Below are positions 1-7,895 of a DNA stretch of 37,194 bases, piece by piece. This stretch comes from a virus. Made by a program: the position numbers and the translations under genes. The stretch spans positions 1 through 37,194 of IMG/VR virus record IMGVR_UViG_3300034280_000224; one strand, written 5' to 3'. Numbering within the stretch: the first letter of the stretch is position 1; each line of letters opens with the position of its first letter. The notes under the pieces were generated by a model. The model had not been told where the DNA came from. It ran no database searches and was given only the letters and a program-made list of their open reading frames with translations.

Positions 1-45
1 AGAATGATAATTAACGCAGTATTTGGAAACGAAAATATAACATAA
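1..45 (+). CDS. 3' end of an upstream gene (partial)
   Basis: Frame 1 is open from the window edge and ends in TAA at 43-45, giving a 14-residue tail (RMIINAVFGNENIT). The stop lies one base before the ATG at 47, which is the tight packing seen throughout the + strand gene train. Too little is visible to name a product, and a chance open frame of this length cannot be excluded. Confidence 0.45.
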   Translation, partial: RMIINAVFGNENIT

Positions 46-46
46 T

Positions 47-664
47 ATGAATTCAGAAGCAGAATTACTACAAAAATTAATGGTCTCAAAAAAGATCATG
101 GAAAAACATAATGATATGGGTAGAGGTCAAGCTCGTAACATAAACATGGGAAATGATTACTCAAGTCCAATGGTTGAAAGTTATGATGCTCCTGTTGCAA
201 AATACAATTTACCTGCAGATATTTTAGAAGAATCAAGACCTGTATCACAACCAAGACAATCTAATGTACCTATGGAAGATAGAATTGCAAGTTCTAAATT
301 ACCTGACGAAATTAAAAGACTAATGATGGAACACCCCATCCAACAACCTACAATGGGTATGTCATCAGGAGCGGTTTTAAGTAATGATTTAGTAGAAAAA
401 GCTTCAAGGTTAATGAATACAAATGCTAAAGGAGATCAAATTATTGAAGGTAAACAAAGACAACAAACACAACAAGTACAAACATCAAGTTCATTATCGG
501 CAAATCAAATAAGAGAAATTGTTAGAGAAACAGTCCAAGACGTTTTAAAAGAAAACGGTCTTTTGGTTGAATCTGAGTCAAATAGTGGGGAAATGTTTAA
601 ATTTAGAGTTGGTCAACATTTATTTGAAGGTAAAGTTTTGAAAGTTAAAAAAATCGCAAAATAA
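47..664 (+). CDS. Hypothetical phage protein, Gln-rich linker with C-terminal helix and basic tail
   Basis: 205 residues. The N-terminal part (about 1-25) is helical and charged. Residues about 40-95 are rich in Pro, Ser and Asn, and 135-150 form a Gln/Thr-rich linker (KQRQQTQQVQTSSS). A predicted amphipathic helix follows (about 152-172, NQIREIVRETVQDVLKENG), then a short C-terminal module with a probable beta-strand pattern (FKFRVGQHLFEGKVLKVKK). The helix resembles the N-terminal helices of the proteins at 24689 and 25649. Modular composition of this kind is common in minor virion or scaffold-associated proteins, but I do not recognise the family. A strong terminator follows at once, so this is the last gene of an operon that begins outside the window. 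Confidence 0.8.
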   Translation: MNSEAELLQKLMVSKKIMEKHNDMGRGQARNINMGNDYSSPMVESYDAPVAKYNLPADILEESRPVSQPRQSNVPMEDRIASSKLPDEIKRLMMEHPIQQPTMGMSSGAVLSNDLVEKASRLMNTNAKGDQIIEGKQRQQTQQVQTSSSLSANQIREIVRETVQDVLKENGLLVESESNSGEMFKFRVGQHLFEGKVLKVKKIAK

Positions 665-689
665 AAAATACTTTTCAGGCGTGAAATAA

Positions 690-719
690 ATACTCATCTT
701 ATGATGGGTATTTTTTTTT
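690..719 (+). terminator. Rho-independent terminator
   Basis: A nine-base-pair stem (ATACTCATC / GATGGGTAT, one T-G wobble) closes a TTAT loop and runs straight into a run of nine T. It sits 25 bases after the stop at 664 and before the next start at 769. It therefore separates the upstream operon from the glycosyltransferase train. Confidence 0.88.
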
Positions 720-723
720 ATTA

Positions 724-754
724 TTGATTATTGTGTGTAAAATTCTTAGATTTC
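724..754 (+). promoter_or_regulatory. Possible host-type (Bacteroidota) promoter
   Basis: TTG at 724-726 and TAGATTTC at 747-754 are 20 bases apart. They match the Bacteroidota housekeeping consensus TTG-N(about 19)-TAnnTTTG at all but the last base. The site lies directly after the terminator and just before the ATG at 769, which is where a promoter for the long sugar gene train is needed. The match is imperfect and the region is AT-rich, so this stays tentative. Confidence 0.35.
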
Positions 755-768
755 TACAAAAGAAATTT

Positions 769-1980
769 ATGTCTAAAATTAAAGTATTAGTATTACCTTC
801 CGACACAAGTGGTGTTGGTAAATATCGTTCAGTAGATCCACATATCAATCTACAAAATTTATATCCTGATGATTTCCACATTGATATTGATTATAAACCA
901 AGAATTAATGATTTGAATTATTGGCAAAATTATCAAATAGTTCATTTTCATAGAAATTTTGGTGATTTGGATCAATGTCCAACAATAATTAAGTCTTTGA
1001 GGAGTTTGGGTATTATTGTAATTGCGGATATTGACGATTATTGGTTACCTACAAAAGAACACCCAATTCACAACCTAATTATTAATGATAAAATGCACCT
1101 TAAGATTGTAGAAAATCTAAAGGCGTCAGATTATGTAACAACAACTACAGAAATTTTTGCTAACGAAATTAGAAAATTTAACAAAAATGTTATTGTTTTC
1201 CCTAACGCAATTGATCCAAAAGAAGGTCAGTTTACAGAACCAACACTTCCTTCTGATAAAGTTCGTGTTGGTTGGTTAGGTGGATCATCACATTTACATG
1301 ATTTAAAGTTGTTAGATGGTATGGTTAATAAACTTTCTCCTCTACAAGAAAAATTACAATACTATCTTTGTGGTTTTGACACAAGAGGAAGTGTTACAGA
1401 AATTAACAAAGATACTGGAGAAAAAAGACAAAGACCGATTAAGCCTCAAGAAACGGTTTGGTCGATGTATGAACATATTTTTACAGACAACTATAAAATT
1501 ATTTCACCTGAATACAAATTGTTTTTAGATAGATTTAAAGAGGAAGAATATCCTGCAATCAAAACTGAAAACTATGTTAGAGTTTGGACTAGACCTACCG
1601 ATTCATACGCAAGAAATTACGCTAAATTTGACATTTCATTAGCACCAATTAAAAATCACATTTTTAATAGAATGAAATCTCAATTAAAAGTTATTGAGGC
1701 CGGATTTTACAAAAAAGCTCTCATAGCATCCAATATAGGTCCTTACACAATTGATTTGAAACATTCATTAAAAAATGGTCAGTTTGTCGATGGAAATGCA
1801 TTATTAGTTGATGAGTCAAAAAATCATAGTGATTGGGTAAAAAGTATTAAAAAACTTGTTGAGAACCCTAATATGATTATAGATCTTGGTGAAAAACTAT
1901 ATGAAACAGTAAAAGACAAATACGACATAAACAACGTGTCTCACGAAAGAGCATCGTTTTATAAATCATTAATAAAATAA
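769..1980 (+). CDS. GT-B fold glycosyltransferase
   Basis: 403 residues from the ATG at 769. A longer in-frame version would need a TTG at 724, inside the proposed promoter, so I prefer the ATG. The pattern is that of a two-domain GT-B (GT4-like) enzyme: an N-terminal half with ADIDDYW (about 86-92) and VFPNAID (about 143-149), an inter-domain GWLGGS turn (about 168-173), and a C-terminal donor-binding region around 290-330 with RMKSQLKVIEAGFYKKALIA, where the Glu is in the place of the conserved GT4 donor-contacting Glu. It presumably acts in the cytoplasm and transfers a nucleotide-activated sugar; donor and acceptor are unknown. It is the first gene of the + strand sugar train, with two bases to the next gene. 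Confidence 0.85.
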   Translation: MSKIKVLVLPSDTSGVGKYRSVDPHINLQNLYPDDFHIDIDYKPRINDLNYWQNYQIVHFHRNFGDLDQCPTIIKSLRSLGIIVIADIDDYWLPTKEHPIHNLIINDKMHLKIVENLKASDYVTTTTEIFANEIRKFNKNVIVFPNAIDPKEGQFTEPTLPSDKVRVGWLGGSSHLHDLKLLDGMVNKLSPLQEKLQYYLCGFDTRGSVTEINKDTGEKRQRPIKPQETVWSMYEHIFTDNYKIISPEYKLFLDRFKEEEYPAIKTENYVRVWTRPTDSYARNYAKFDISLAPIKNHIFNRMKSQLKVIEAGFYKKALIASNIGPYTIDLKHSLKNGQFVDGNALLVDESKNHSDWVKSIKKLVENPNMIIDLGEKLYETVKDKYDINNVSHERASFYKSLIK

Positions 1981-1982
1981 TT

Positions 1983-2435
1983 ATGGATCAGAAAAAAGGA
2001 AAAATAGGATTTACAGCGGGTAACTTTGACTTGTTACATCCAGGTTACATTTACACATTTGAAACTGCAAAAGAACATTGCGATTATTTTATGGTATTTC
2101 TACAAAGGGATCCATCAGAAACTAGATACACAAAATATAAACCTGTCATCCCATTATACGAAAGATATAAAACATTAATGTCAATTAAGTACATTGATGA
2201 GGTAGTTTGTTATGACGATGAAGAAGATCTACAAAGATTAATTGAATTTTACAAACCTGATGTAAGAATCTTAGGTGATGATTATATCGGTAAAAGATTT
2301 ACAGGAGACCATTTACCAATAGATGTTATCTATACTACAAGATCTCACGGATGGTCAACTACAAAAATTAAAGATCTTATTACGATACAAACTTTAAAAC
2401 AAAATCCTGAAATTATTAAAAAAGTTGAGTTATGA
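1983..2435 (+). CDS. Cytidylyltransferase-like nucleotidyltransferase (TagD-like), HxGY variant
   Basis: 150 residues, the usual size of single-domain glycerol-3-phosphate cytidylyltransferases. The N-terminal GNFDLLHPGY (13-22) aligns with the GTFDLLHxGH signature, and TTRSHGWSTTKI (118-129) with the RSxGISTT signature that closes the nucleotide site. The second His of HxGH is replaced by Tyr22, so catalysis may be altered or the substrate different. A role in making a CDP-activated alcohol or sugar for the neighbouring glycosyltransferases is plausible but inferred. Its stop overlaps the next start (ATGA). Confidence 0.82.
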   Translation: MDQKKGKIGFTAGNFDLLHPGYIYTFETAKEHCDYFMVFLQRDPSETRYTKYKPVIPLYERYKTLMSIKYIDEVVCYDDEEDLQRLIEFYKPDVRILGDDYIGKRFTGDHLPIDVIYTTRSHGWSTTKIKDLITIQTLKQNPEIIKKVEL

Positions 2436-3157
2436 TTAATATCCCAATAACAAAAATTTTATTTTTAGATATTGAAACTGTTGGTGGTTGTGCCGATTAC
2501 CAATCATGCATTCAATCAAATCCAAGAGTTGCAGAACAATTTGACAAATATTTTGATTGGTTTTTAAAAAGATTTCCTGAAGACAAAGAATGGGGGGAAG
2601 ATAGAACAACCGAAGAACATATGGATATTGTATTTAGAAAAAGAGCAGCACTTGTTCCTGAATTTGCAAAAATCGTATGTGTATCCATGGCTTTTGTTTT
2701 AGATAATGGCGAAACCAAAAAACAAACATTTTCGGGTGATGATGAATATAAATTACTTTTGGAGGTTAGGGATTTGTTAAATAGATGTCATAAATTGGAT
2801 TTTTATCTTTGTGGTCACAACCTCAAAAACTTTGACATTCCGATGTTGGCAAAACGAATGATTGTGAATGGAATTATGCCATCAAAGATTCTTCCTTCAT
2901 ACGATACAAAACCTTGGGAAGTTAAGGCGATTGACACTAAAGAAATTTGGCAATATGGTGCGTACACTGCAATTGGGTCATTAGATTTGATGTGTGCATG
3001 TTTAGATATCCCAACACCAAAAGATGGTGAGGTAAATGGAGGAATGGTTCACGAAGCATATTGGGGACACAACAGATTGAAAGAAATATCCGAATATTGT
3101 GAAAAAGATGTTGAGGTATTGATTGACGCAATAATGAAATTAAAAAGTTTAAAATAA
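2432..3157 (+). CDS. Predicted 3'-5' exonuclease (DnaQ/PolB-exonuclease-like, DEDD)
   Basis: 241 residues. Exo motif I is FLDIETVGG (Asp13, Glu15). Motif II is around GHNLKNFDIPMLAKRM, with the conserved Asp in NFD. Motif III is YCEKDVEVL with Asp226 near the end. The order and spacing match stand-alone exonucleases related to the PolB exonuclease domain (the PF10108-type family). It should degrade single-stranded or mismatched DNA 3'-5' in replication or repair. It lies next to dUTPase, so nucleotide and DNA metabolism genes are interleaved with the sugar genes here. Start and stop overlap both neighbours by a few bases, indicating translational coupling. Confidence 0.88.
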   Translation: MINIPITKILFLDIETVGGCADYQSCIQSNPRVAEQFDKYFDWFLKRFPEDKEWGEDRTTEEHMDIVFRKRAALVPEFAKIVCVSMAFVLDNGETKKQTFSGDDEYKLLLEVRDLLNRCHKLDFYLCGHNLKNFDIPMLAKRMIVNGIMPSKILPSYDTKPWEVKAIDTKEIWQYGAYTAIGSLDLMCACLDIPTPKDGEVNGGMVHEAYWGHNRLKEISEYCEKDVEVLIDAIMKLKSLK

Positions 3158-3765
3158 TGAGTAAAGAATTAGATAACATTAACGAGGAAGAAATTAATAT
3201 GTTAATGAAACTACTTGATGAAATTGAAGTAGATGAATCCGAAGATATTGATTACAATGCGATTATGGATTCTTTTGGAATTGACATTGAGGAATTAGAA
3301 AAGGAAATGGAAGAGTACGTCCCTAAAATTGAAATGGGGGTTGTAAAATCAAATGAAGATACGGTTTTTCCATCGTATAATTATGAATCTGATTCAGGAT
3401 TTGATTTGTATTCAATTGAGGAATGTTGGATACACGCATTTGATAGAAAATTAATTAACACTGGTTTGATCCTTGACATTCCTGAAGGATATGAAATACA
3501 GGTAAGATCTAAAAGTGGTTTAGCCCTTAAACAAGGTCTTATGGTTTTAAACTCTCCAGGCACAGTAGATCAAGGATATTTAGGTGAAATCCAAGTTATA
3601 CTTTTCAACACTACAAATCAAAAGGTAAAAATTGAAAAGGGTCAAAAAATTGCACAAGCGGTTCTTTGTCCTGTTGTATCAGGAAAATGGGTTGAGTTTG
3701 TGGAAAAAAATAAATTAGAAAATAAAGATAGAAACGATAACGGTTTCGGATCAACAGGGGTATGA
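3157..3765 (+). CDS. dut: dUTPase with acidic N-terminal extension
   Basis: 202 residues. The five trimeric dUTPase motifs are in order: SDSGFDL (78-84), RSKSG (117-121), NSPGTVDQGYLGE (132-144, catalytic Asp138 and substrate Tyr141), GQKIAQ (162-167) and the C-terminal arm NDNGFGSTG (193-201). It hydrolyses dUTP to dUMP and PPi, keeping uracil out of phage DNA and feeding thymidylate synthesis. Typical trimeric dUTPases are about 140-150 residues. This one has about 60 extra N-terminal residues that are strongly acidic and predicted helical (many Glu and Asp, including EELEKEMEEY). The extension's role is unknown. The gene shares one base with the preceding stop and overlaps the following gene by four bases. 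Confidence 0.95.
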   Translation: MSKELDNINEEEINMLMKLLDEIEVDESEDIDYNAIMDSFGIDIEELEKEMEEYVPKIEMGVVKSNEDTVFPSYNYESDSGFDLYSIEECWIHAFDRKLINTGLILDIPEGYEIQVRSKSGLALKQGLMVLNSPGTVDQGYLGEIQVILFNTTNQKVKIEKGQKIAQAVLCPVVSGKWVEFVEKNKLENKDRNDNGFGSTGV

Positions 3766-5264
3766 TTACAATAGTTTATTCAACACATAAAGACGAAAAC
3801 TATAATAACAAATTTAAACAACACTTATTACAAACTGTTGGTTTAAAAGATGTTCAAATTTTAGAGTTTGTAAATCACAATCAATATTCTCTTTCACAAG
3901 TTTATAATAGTGGTATTACACAATCTATTTATAATATTGTGGTTTGTTGTCATAATGATATTAAATTAGAGAAAAATTGGGGTAAAAAATTATTGGAAGA
4001 TTTTTCAAATAATAATAGTTTTGGCATAATTGGAAAAGCGGGATCATGTTATTTTCCTGAAACAGGAGTTTATTGGGATAGGATGCATTATACAATGGTA
4101 GGTCAAGTTTACCACCACCCTAAAGGTCAAAAAAAATGGTTAAATAAATATTCTTCAAAATTACCATTTTTAATTCCTGTTGTAACAATTGATGGTCTTT
4201 TTATTTCTTTTGATAAAAACAAAATTAAACACAAATTTGATGAAACAATTGGTAAATTTCACTTCTATGATCATTTGTTTTGTTTACCAAATTATTTAGA
4301 TGGTGTAAAAATTGGGGTCACCTCATCTTTTGAGATTATTCATGAATCCGTGGGTCAACCAAATAAAGAATTTTTTGATAGTAAAGAAAAATTTCTTGAG
4401 AAATGGGGAAGTAATCTACCATTAGATTTGAAGCCATCTGAAGTCTATGTTCCACAAATTAAAATTAAACCAATAAAAAATGTTGGTAAAGTAGCGGTTA
4501 TAATCCCAACTAAGGGAAAAGTTGAAATCTTAAAAAAATGTGTTGATTCTTTTCATAAAAATTGTGATGAAAATCTATATGATATTTTTGTTGCCGATAC
4601 AGGATCTTCGGAAGAAGAAAAAAAATGGGTCAAAGAAAATATTAGTAATATAAATTTAATAGAATATGATTACTACAATTTTGGTAAGATAAATAATGAT
4701 GTTGTTAAAAATCACATTACTAATGATTATGAGTTTTTGTTATTTTGTAATAATGATGTTGAGTTATTAAATAATATCATTTACGGAATGTTAAAAACTT
4801 TTAAAACAAAAACCAAAGTAGGTACTGTTGGTGCTAGACTGCACTACCCAAACAACACAGTTCAACACGACGGAATTTCAATAATAATGAAACAAACCTC
4901 TAAGACTATAGTTGTTGATCATTTGACAAAAGAAACATATTATAAATTTATAACCGAAACTCAAGAAGTCGGAGGTAATACCGCAGCATTAATGATGATC
5001 AGAAAAAAAATGTTTGATTCTTTAGGTGGTTTTAATGAGAAATTTACACATTGTTTTGAGGATGCATATTTAAATTTACAAATAATAAAAAATGGATATC
5101 TTAATTATTGTTGTGGTGAGTGTGTTGCATATCATTACGAATCATTAACAAGAAATATTGATGAATCTAAAAAAGAATATATTGATGAATTTGACCAAAT
5201 AATGTCTCCATACATAAGGGAAAATTTTGATAAATTTAAAAAATACACTATAATATCAAATTAA
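3762..5264 (+). CDS. Two-domain GT-A glycosyltransferase (GT2-like tandem)
   Basis: 500 residues, apparently two GT-A modules. The N-terminal module (about 1-225) starts with an ITIVYSTHK strand and has a CHND acidic site at 63-66. The C-terminal module (about 243-500) is a standard GT2: VAVIIPTKG start, DTGSS, the metal-site motif CNND, NTAALMMIRKKMFDSLGGF, and HCFEDAYLNL as the catalytic-base (ED) region. It likely adds two sugars in succession or builds a repeating unit; donors are not predictable. Overlap with dut is four bases, and the following gene begins one base after its stop. Confidence 0.87.
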   Translation: MITIVYSTHKDENYNNKFKQHLLQTVGLKDVQILEFVNHNQYSLSQVYNSGITQSIYNIVVCCHNDIKLEKNWGKKLLEDFSNNNSFGIIGKAGSCYFPETGVYWDRMHYTMVGQVYHHPKGQKKWLNKYSSKLPFLIPVVTIDGLFISFDKNKIKHKFDETIGKFHFYDHLFCLPNYLDGVKIGVTSSFEIIHESVGQPNKEFFDSKEKFLEKWGSNLPLDLKPSEVYVPQIKIKPIKNVGKVAVIIPTKGKVEILKKCVDSFHKNCDENLYDIFVADTGSSEEEKKWVKENISNINLIEYDYYNFGKINNDVVKNHITNDYEFLLFCNNDVELLNNIIYGMLKTFKTKTKVGTVGARLHYPNNTVQHDGISIIMKQTSKTIVVDHLTKETYYKFITETQEVGGNTAALMMIRKKMFDSLGGFNEKFTHCFEDAYLNLQIIKNGYLNYCCGECVAYHYESLTRNIDESKKEYIDEFDQIMSPYIRENFDKFKKYTIISN

Positions 5265-5265
5265 T

Positions 5266-5826
5266 ATGGAATCAATTATAACTTTTATAATCCCGTCTTT
5301 AAATAGACCAACAATTTTGAGAACAGTAGATTCATTATTGAATCAAACTAATCCAAATTGGAAAGCAATTATACTTTATGATGGAGTTGACGGGACTGAA
5401 TTTAATAATGAAAAAATTAAAACTATCCGATTACCAAAAAAAGGATTGATGGGACCAAACAATGGTCAATCTGGTTTGGTAAGAAATGAAGGGATTAAAA
5501 TTGCAGACACCGAATGGATTGGATTTTTAGACGATGATGACACTATACATCCAAATTATGTACAAACACTTTCAGAGAAATATCAAAAAAATGATTTTGT
5601 TGTTTGGAGAATGAAATATTTAAATGGGTTAGTTTTACCTGGCCTTACCGAAAACGACCTGAGATTCTCTAGGGTAGGTATATCTTTTTGTTTTAAAAGA
5701 AGTTTAGGTACAATTTTATTTGATGTGAATCGTGATGGTGAAGACTTTGATTTTTTAATGAAATTAAAAGGTTTAACGAATAATTGGGTCATAACCCCTG
5801 AAATATATTATAATGTAAGACACTAA
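5266..5826 (+). CDS. GT2-like glycosyltransferase, short
   Basis: 186 residues. The N-terminal strand ITFIIPSLNRPTI, the acidic cluster LDDDD (88-92) followed by THP-type residues, and a late DGEDFDFLMKL (about 157-167, the ED catalytic region) are the GT2 landmarks. At 186 residues it is shorter than usual GT2 enzymes (220-300) and lacks a C-terminal extension, so it is near the minimal GT-A fold. It sits within the glycosyltransferase train and shares its last base with the next start. Confidence 0.85.
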   Translation: MESIITFIIPSLNRPTILRTVDSLLNQTNPNWKAIILYDGVDGTEFNNEKIKTIRLPKKGLMGPNNGQSGLVRNEGIKIADTEWIGFLDDDDTIHPNYVQTLSEKYQKNDFVVWRMKYLNGLVLPGLTENDLRFSRVGISFCFKRSLGTILFDVNRDGEDFDFLMKLKGLTNNWVITPEIYYNVRH

Positions 5827-6485
5827 TGAAAATACTAATCAAATTTCCAACTAGAGGTAGACAAGAAAAATTTTTTAAGGTTTTGGATATGTATTATTCC
5901 TTTGCCAACAATTTAGATTTAATTGAATTTCAAATTTCTATAGATTCAGACGACCTTTCAATGAATAACGATGAAGTTATTCATAAATTCTCAACATACA
6001 AAAACTTAAAATACTCAATAGGTGAGAGTGTAAACAAAATACATGCCGTAAATAGGGATATAGTTGTTGGTGATTGGGACATAATATTGTTGGCATCAGA
6101 TGACATGATACCAAAAATAAAAGGTTATGATGACATTATTAGAACAAAAATGAGAGATATCTATCCTGATACTGATGGTATTCTATGGTTTCATGATGGA
6201 AACCGAAAAGACCTTAACACTTTATGTATTTTAGGTAGAGAATATTATAAAAGATTCAACTACATATACCACCCTGATTATAAATCTTTATGGGCGGATA
6301 ATGAATTTATGGTGGTTGGTAACATTTTGAAAAAACAGACATTCATCGATCAAGTAATTATTCACCACGAACATCCAGACTGGGGTTATGGTGGTGGAGA
6401 TCAAATTCATAAATTAAACGTAAATAATAATAATCACGACATGGGAGTTTTTATGAGACGACAAAAAAATAATTTTGATTTATGA
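5826..6485 (+). CDS. Putative GT-A type glycosyltransferase
   Basis: 219 residues. The start MKILIKFPTRGR resembles the first strand and turn of GT-A enzymes. SIDSDD (38-43) and LASDDM (89-94) give two acidic sites, the second in the DxD position. The C-terminal part has YHPDYKSLWADNEF and WGYGGGDQ, suggesting an acceptor-side lobe. No closer family is recognised. Context (five glycosyltransferases on either side, one-base overlap with the gene before and four with the one after) supports a sugar-transfer role. Confidence in the fold is moderate. Confidence 0.78.
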   Translation: MKILIKFPTRGRQEKFFKVLDMYYSFANNLDLIEFQISIDSDDLSMNNDEVIHKFSTYKNLKYSIGESVNKIHAVNRDIVVGDWDIILLASDDMIPKIKGYDDIIRTKMRDIYPDTDGILWFHDGNRKDLNTLCILGREYYKRFNYIYHPDYKSLWADNEFMVVGNILKKQTFIDQVIIHHEHPDWGYGGGDQIHKLNVNNNNHDMGVFMRRQKNNFDL

Positions 6486-7129
6486 AAAAAATAATTTCTT
6501 TTAGTTTATGGGGTGACAATCCAGTTTACACCCAGGGAGCAATTAGAAATGCCGAATTGGCAAAAGAAATTTATCCTGATTGGGTTTGTAGATATTATAT
6601 TGGTAAATCAACACCAAATAATATTATTGAAAGTTTGAGAAATTTTGATAATACTGAAGTTATTGAAATGGATAATGAGGGAGATTGGACTGGAATGTTT
6701 TGGAGATTTTACCCCGCCGGTGAAGATGATGTTGATGTTGTTATTGTCAGGGACTGCGATTCAAGATTAAACAATAGAGAAAAAGAAGCTGTTAATGAAT
6801 GGTTAAATTCGGATAAAGGATTTCATATAATGAGGGACCACCCTTGGCACACAACCGCAATACTTGGTGGTATGTGGGGTTCAAAAAAAGGAGTAACTCC
6901 AAACATTAAACAACAAATAGAAAATTACGTTAAAGGTAATTTTTGGCAAGTTGACCAAAATTTTTTAAGAGATGTAATCTACCCGACAGTAAAAAATAAC
7001 TCTTTAGTACACGATGAGTTTTTTGACAAAAAACCTTTTCCAACAAAAAGAGAACCGAAAAGATTTGTAGGACAAGCCTTCAATGATAAAGATGAATTAT
7101 TACATCCTGAACATATTAATTTAATATAA
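6482..7129 (+). CDS. Putative glycosyltransferase with DCD motif
   Basis: 215 residues. The start KKIISFSLWGDNPVYTQGAI is typical of a set of bacterial and phage glycosyltransferases. The acidic site RDCDSR (90-95) has the DxD form and is followed by IMRDHPWHTTAILGGMWG, another stretch typical of this set. The late FVGQAFNDKDELLHPEH may close the active site. It overlaps the previous gene by four bases and the next by one. Donor and acceptor are unknown. Confidence 0.82.
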   Translation: MKKIISFSLWGDNPVYTQGAIRNAELAKEIYPDWVCRYYIGKSTPNNIIESLRNFDNTEVIEMDNEGDWTGMFWRFYPAGEDDVDVVIVRDCDSRLNNREKEAVNEWLNSDKGFHIMRDHPWHTTAILGGMWGSKKGVTPNIKQQIENYVKGNFWQVDQNFLRDVIYPTVKNNSLVHDEFFDKKPFPTKREPKRFVGQAFNDKDELLHPEHINLI

Positions 7130-7884
7130 TGTTAGAACATAAAATATATTGTTGGTGGTTAAATAATGAAGATATGTCACAGAATAGACATGTCTCGTTG
7201 AATGATTTAAGAAATAAATCTAATTGTGAAGTTATTTTTATAACTAAAGATAATCTTAAAGATTATATTTTACCTGACTATCCTCTACACGAAGGGTATC
7301 AATATTTGTCTGAAATACAAAAAGGGGACTATCTTAAATGTTATTTTATGCATCATTATGGTGGTGGTTATTCTGACATCAAAAAAACTTTAGGTTCTTG
7401 GATCCCTTTTTTTAATCAATTAAATAATAATGAAAATTTATATGCTATAGGTTATGGTGAAAAGGAACCTGGTCATGTTGCAAGATTAGAAAACTGTGAT
7501 TTAGACCCAACTAAGTCAAAATATTGTTTGGATTTTACAACAAATGAAGATGGTACCAAATGGAGTTCATCACACATAGTAAGAGAATGGTTTCATTTAA
7601 TTGGTAATGGTGCATTTATATGTAAAAAAAATACACCATTTACAAGAGATTGGTGGAATGGATTAAACGAAAAGATGGATGGATATTTAGAGGATCTTAA
7701 AAAAAATCCATCTTCTTGGGGTAGAGATTCTAAAGACCATATAAATCCAAATACAGGGCAGATGTCTAATTACCCAATAAGATGGGCGGTAATAAATGGT
7801 AATATTTTTCACCCCCTTACCTTAAAATATAAGGATCATATTCTTAAAAACTTACACTATCCAATAACAATAAATTACCAATAA
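7129..7884 (+). CDS. GT32/OCH1-like or capsular-synthesis-type glycosyltransferase, atypical DxD
   Basis: 251 residues. GDYLKCYFMHHYGGGYSD (66-83) matches the SDxLRxxxLxxYGGxYxD signature of the GT32/Caps_synth group, which transfers mannose or other hexoses. The usual second Asp of the DxD motif is replaced: the sequence reads SDIKK (82-86). Conserved-looking HLIGNGAFICKKNTPF follows, as in other members where a second aromatic/acidic patch contacts the acceptor. It may use another residue for the metal or be metal-independent. It overlaps the preceding stop by one base. Confidence 0.78.
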   Translation: MLEHKIYCWWLNNEDMSQNRHVSLNDLRNKSNCEVIFITKDNLKDYILPDYPLHEGYQYLSEIQKGDYLKCYFMHHYGGGYSDIKKTLGSWIPFFNQLNNNENLYAIGYGEKEPGHVARLENCDLDPTKSKYCLDFTTNEDGTKWSSSHIVREWFHLIGNGAFICKKNTPFTRDWWNGLNEKMDGYLEDLKKNPSSWGRDSKDHINPNTGQMSNYPIRWAVINGNIFHPLTLKYKDHILKNLHYPITINYQ

Positions 7885-7895
7885 ACTATAAACAA

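Noticed and set aside
724-768. Longer start (TTG at 724) for the first glycosyltransferase
   Set aside because: The TTG lies at the edge of the terminator and in the proposed promoter; the 15 added residues are not needed for the fold, and ATG at 769 is followed by a typical first strand.
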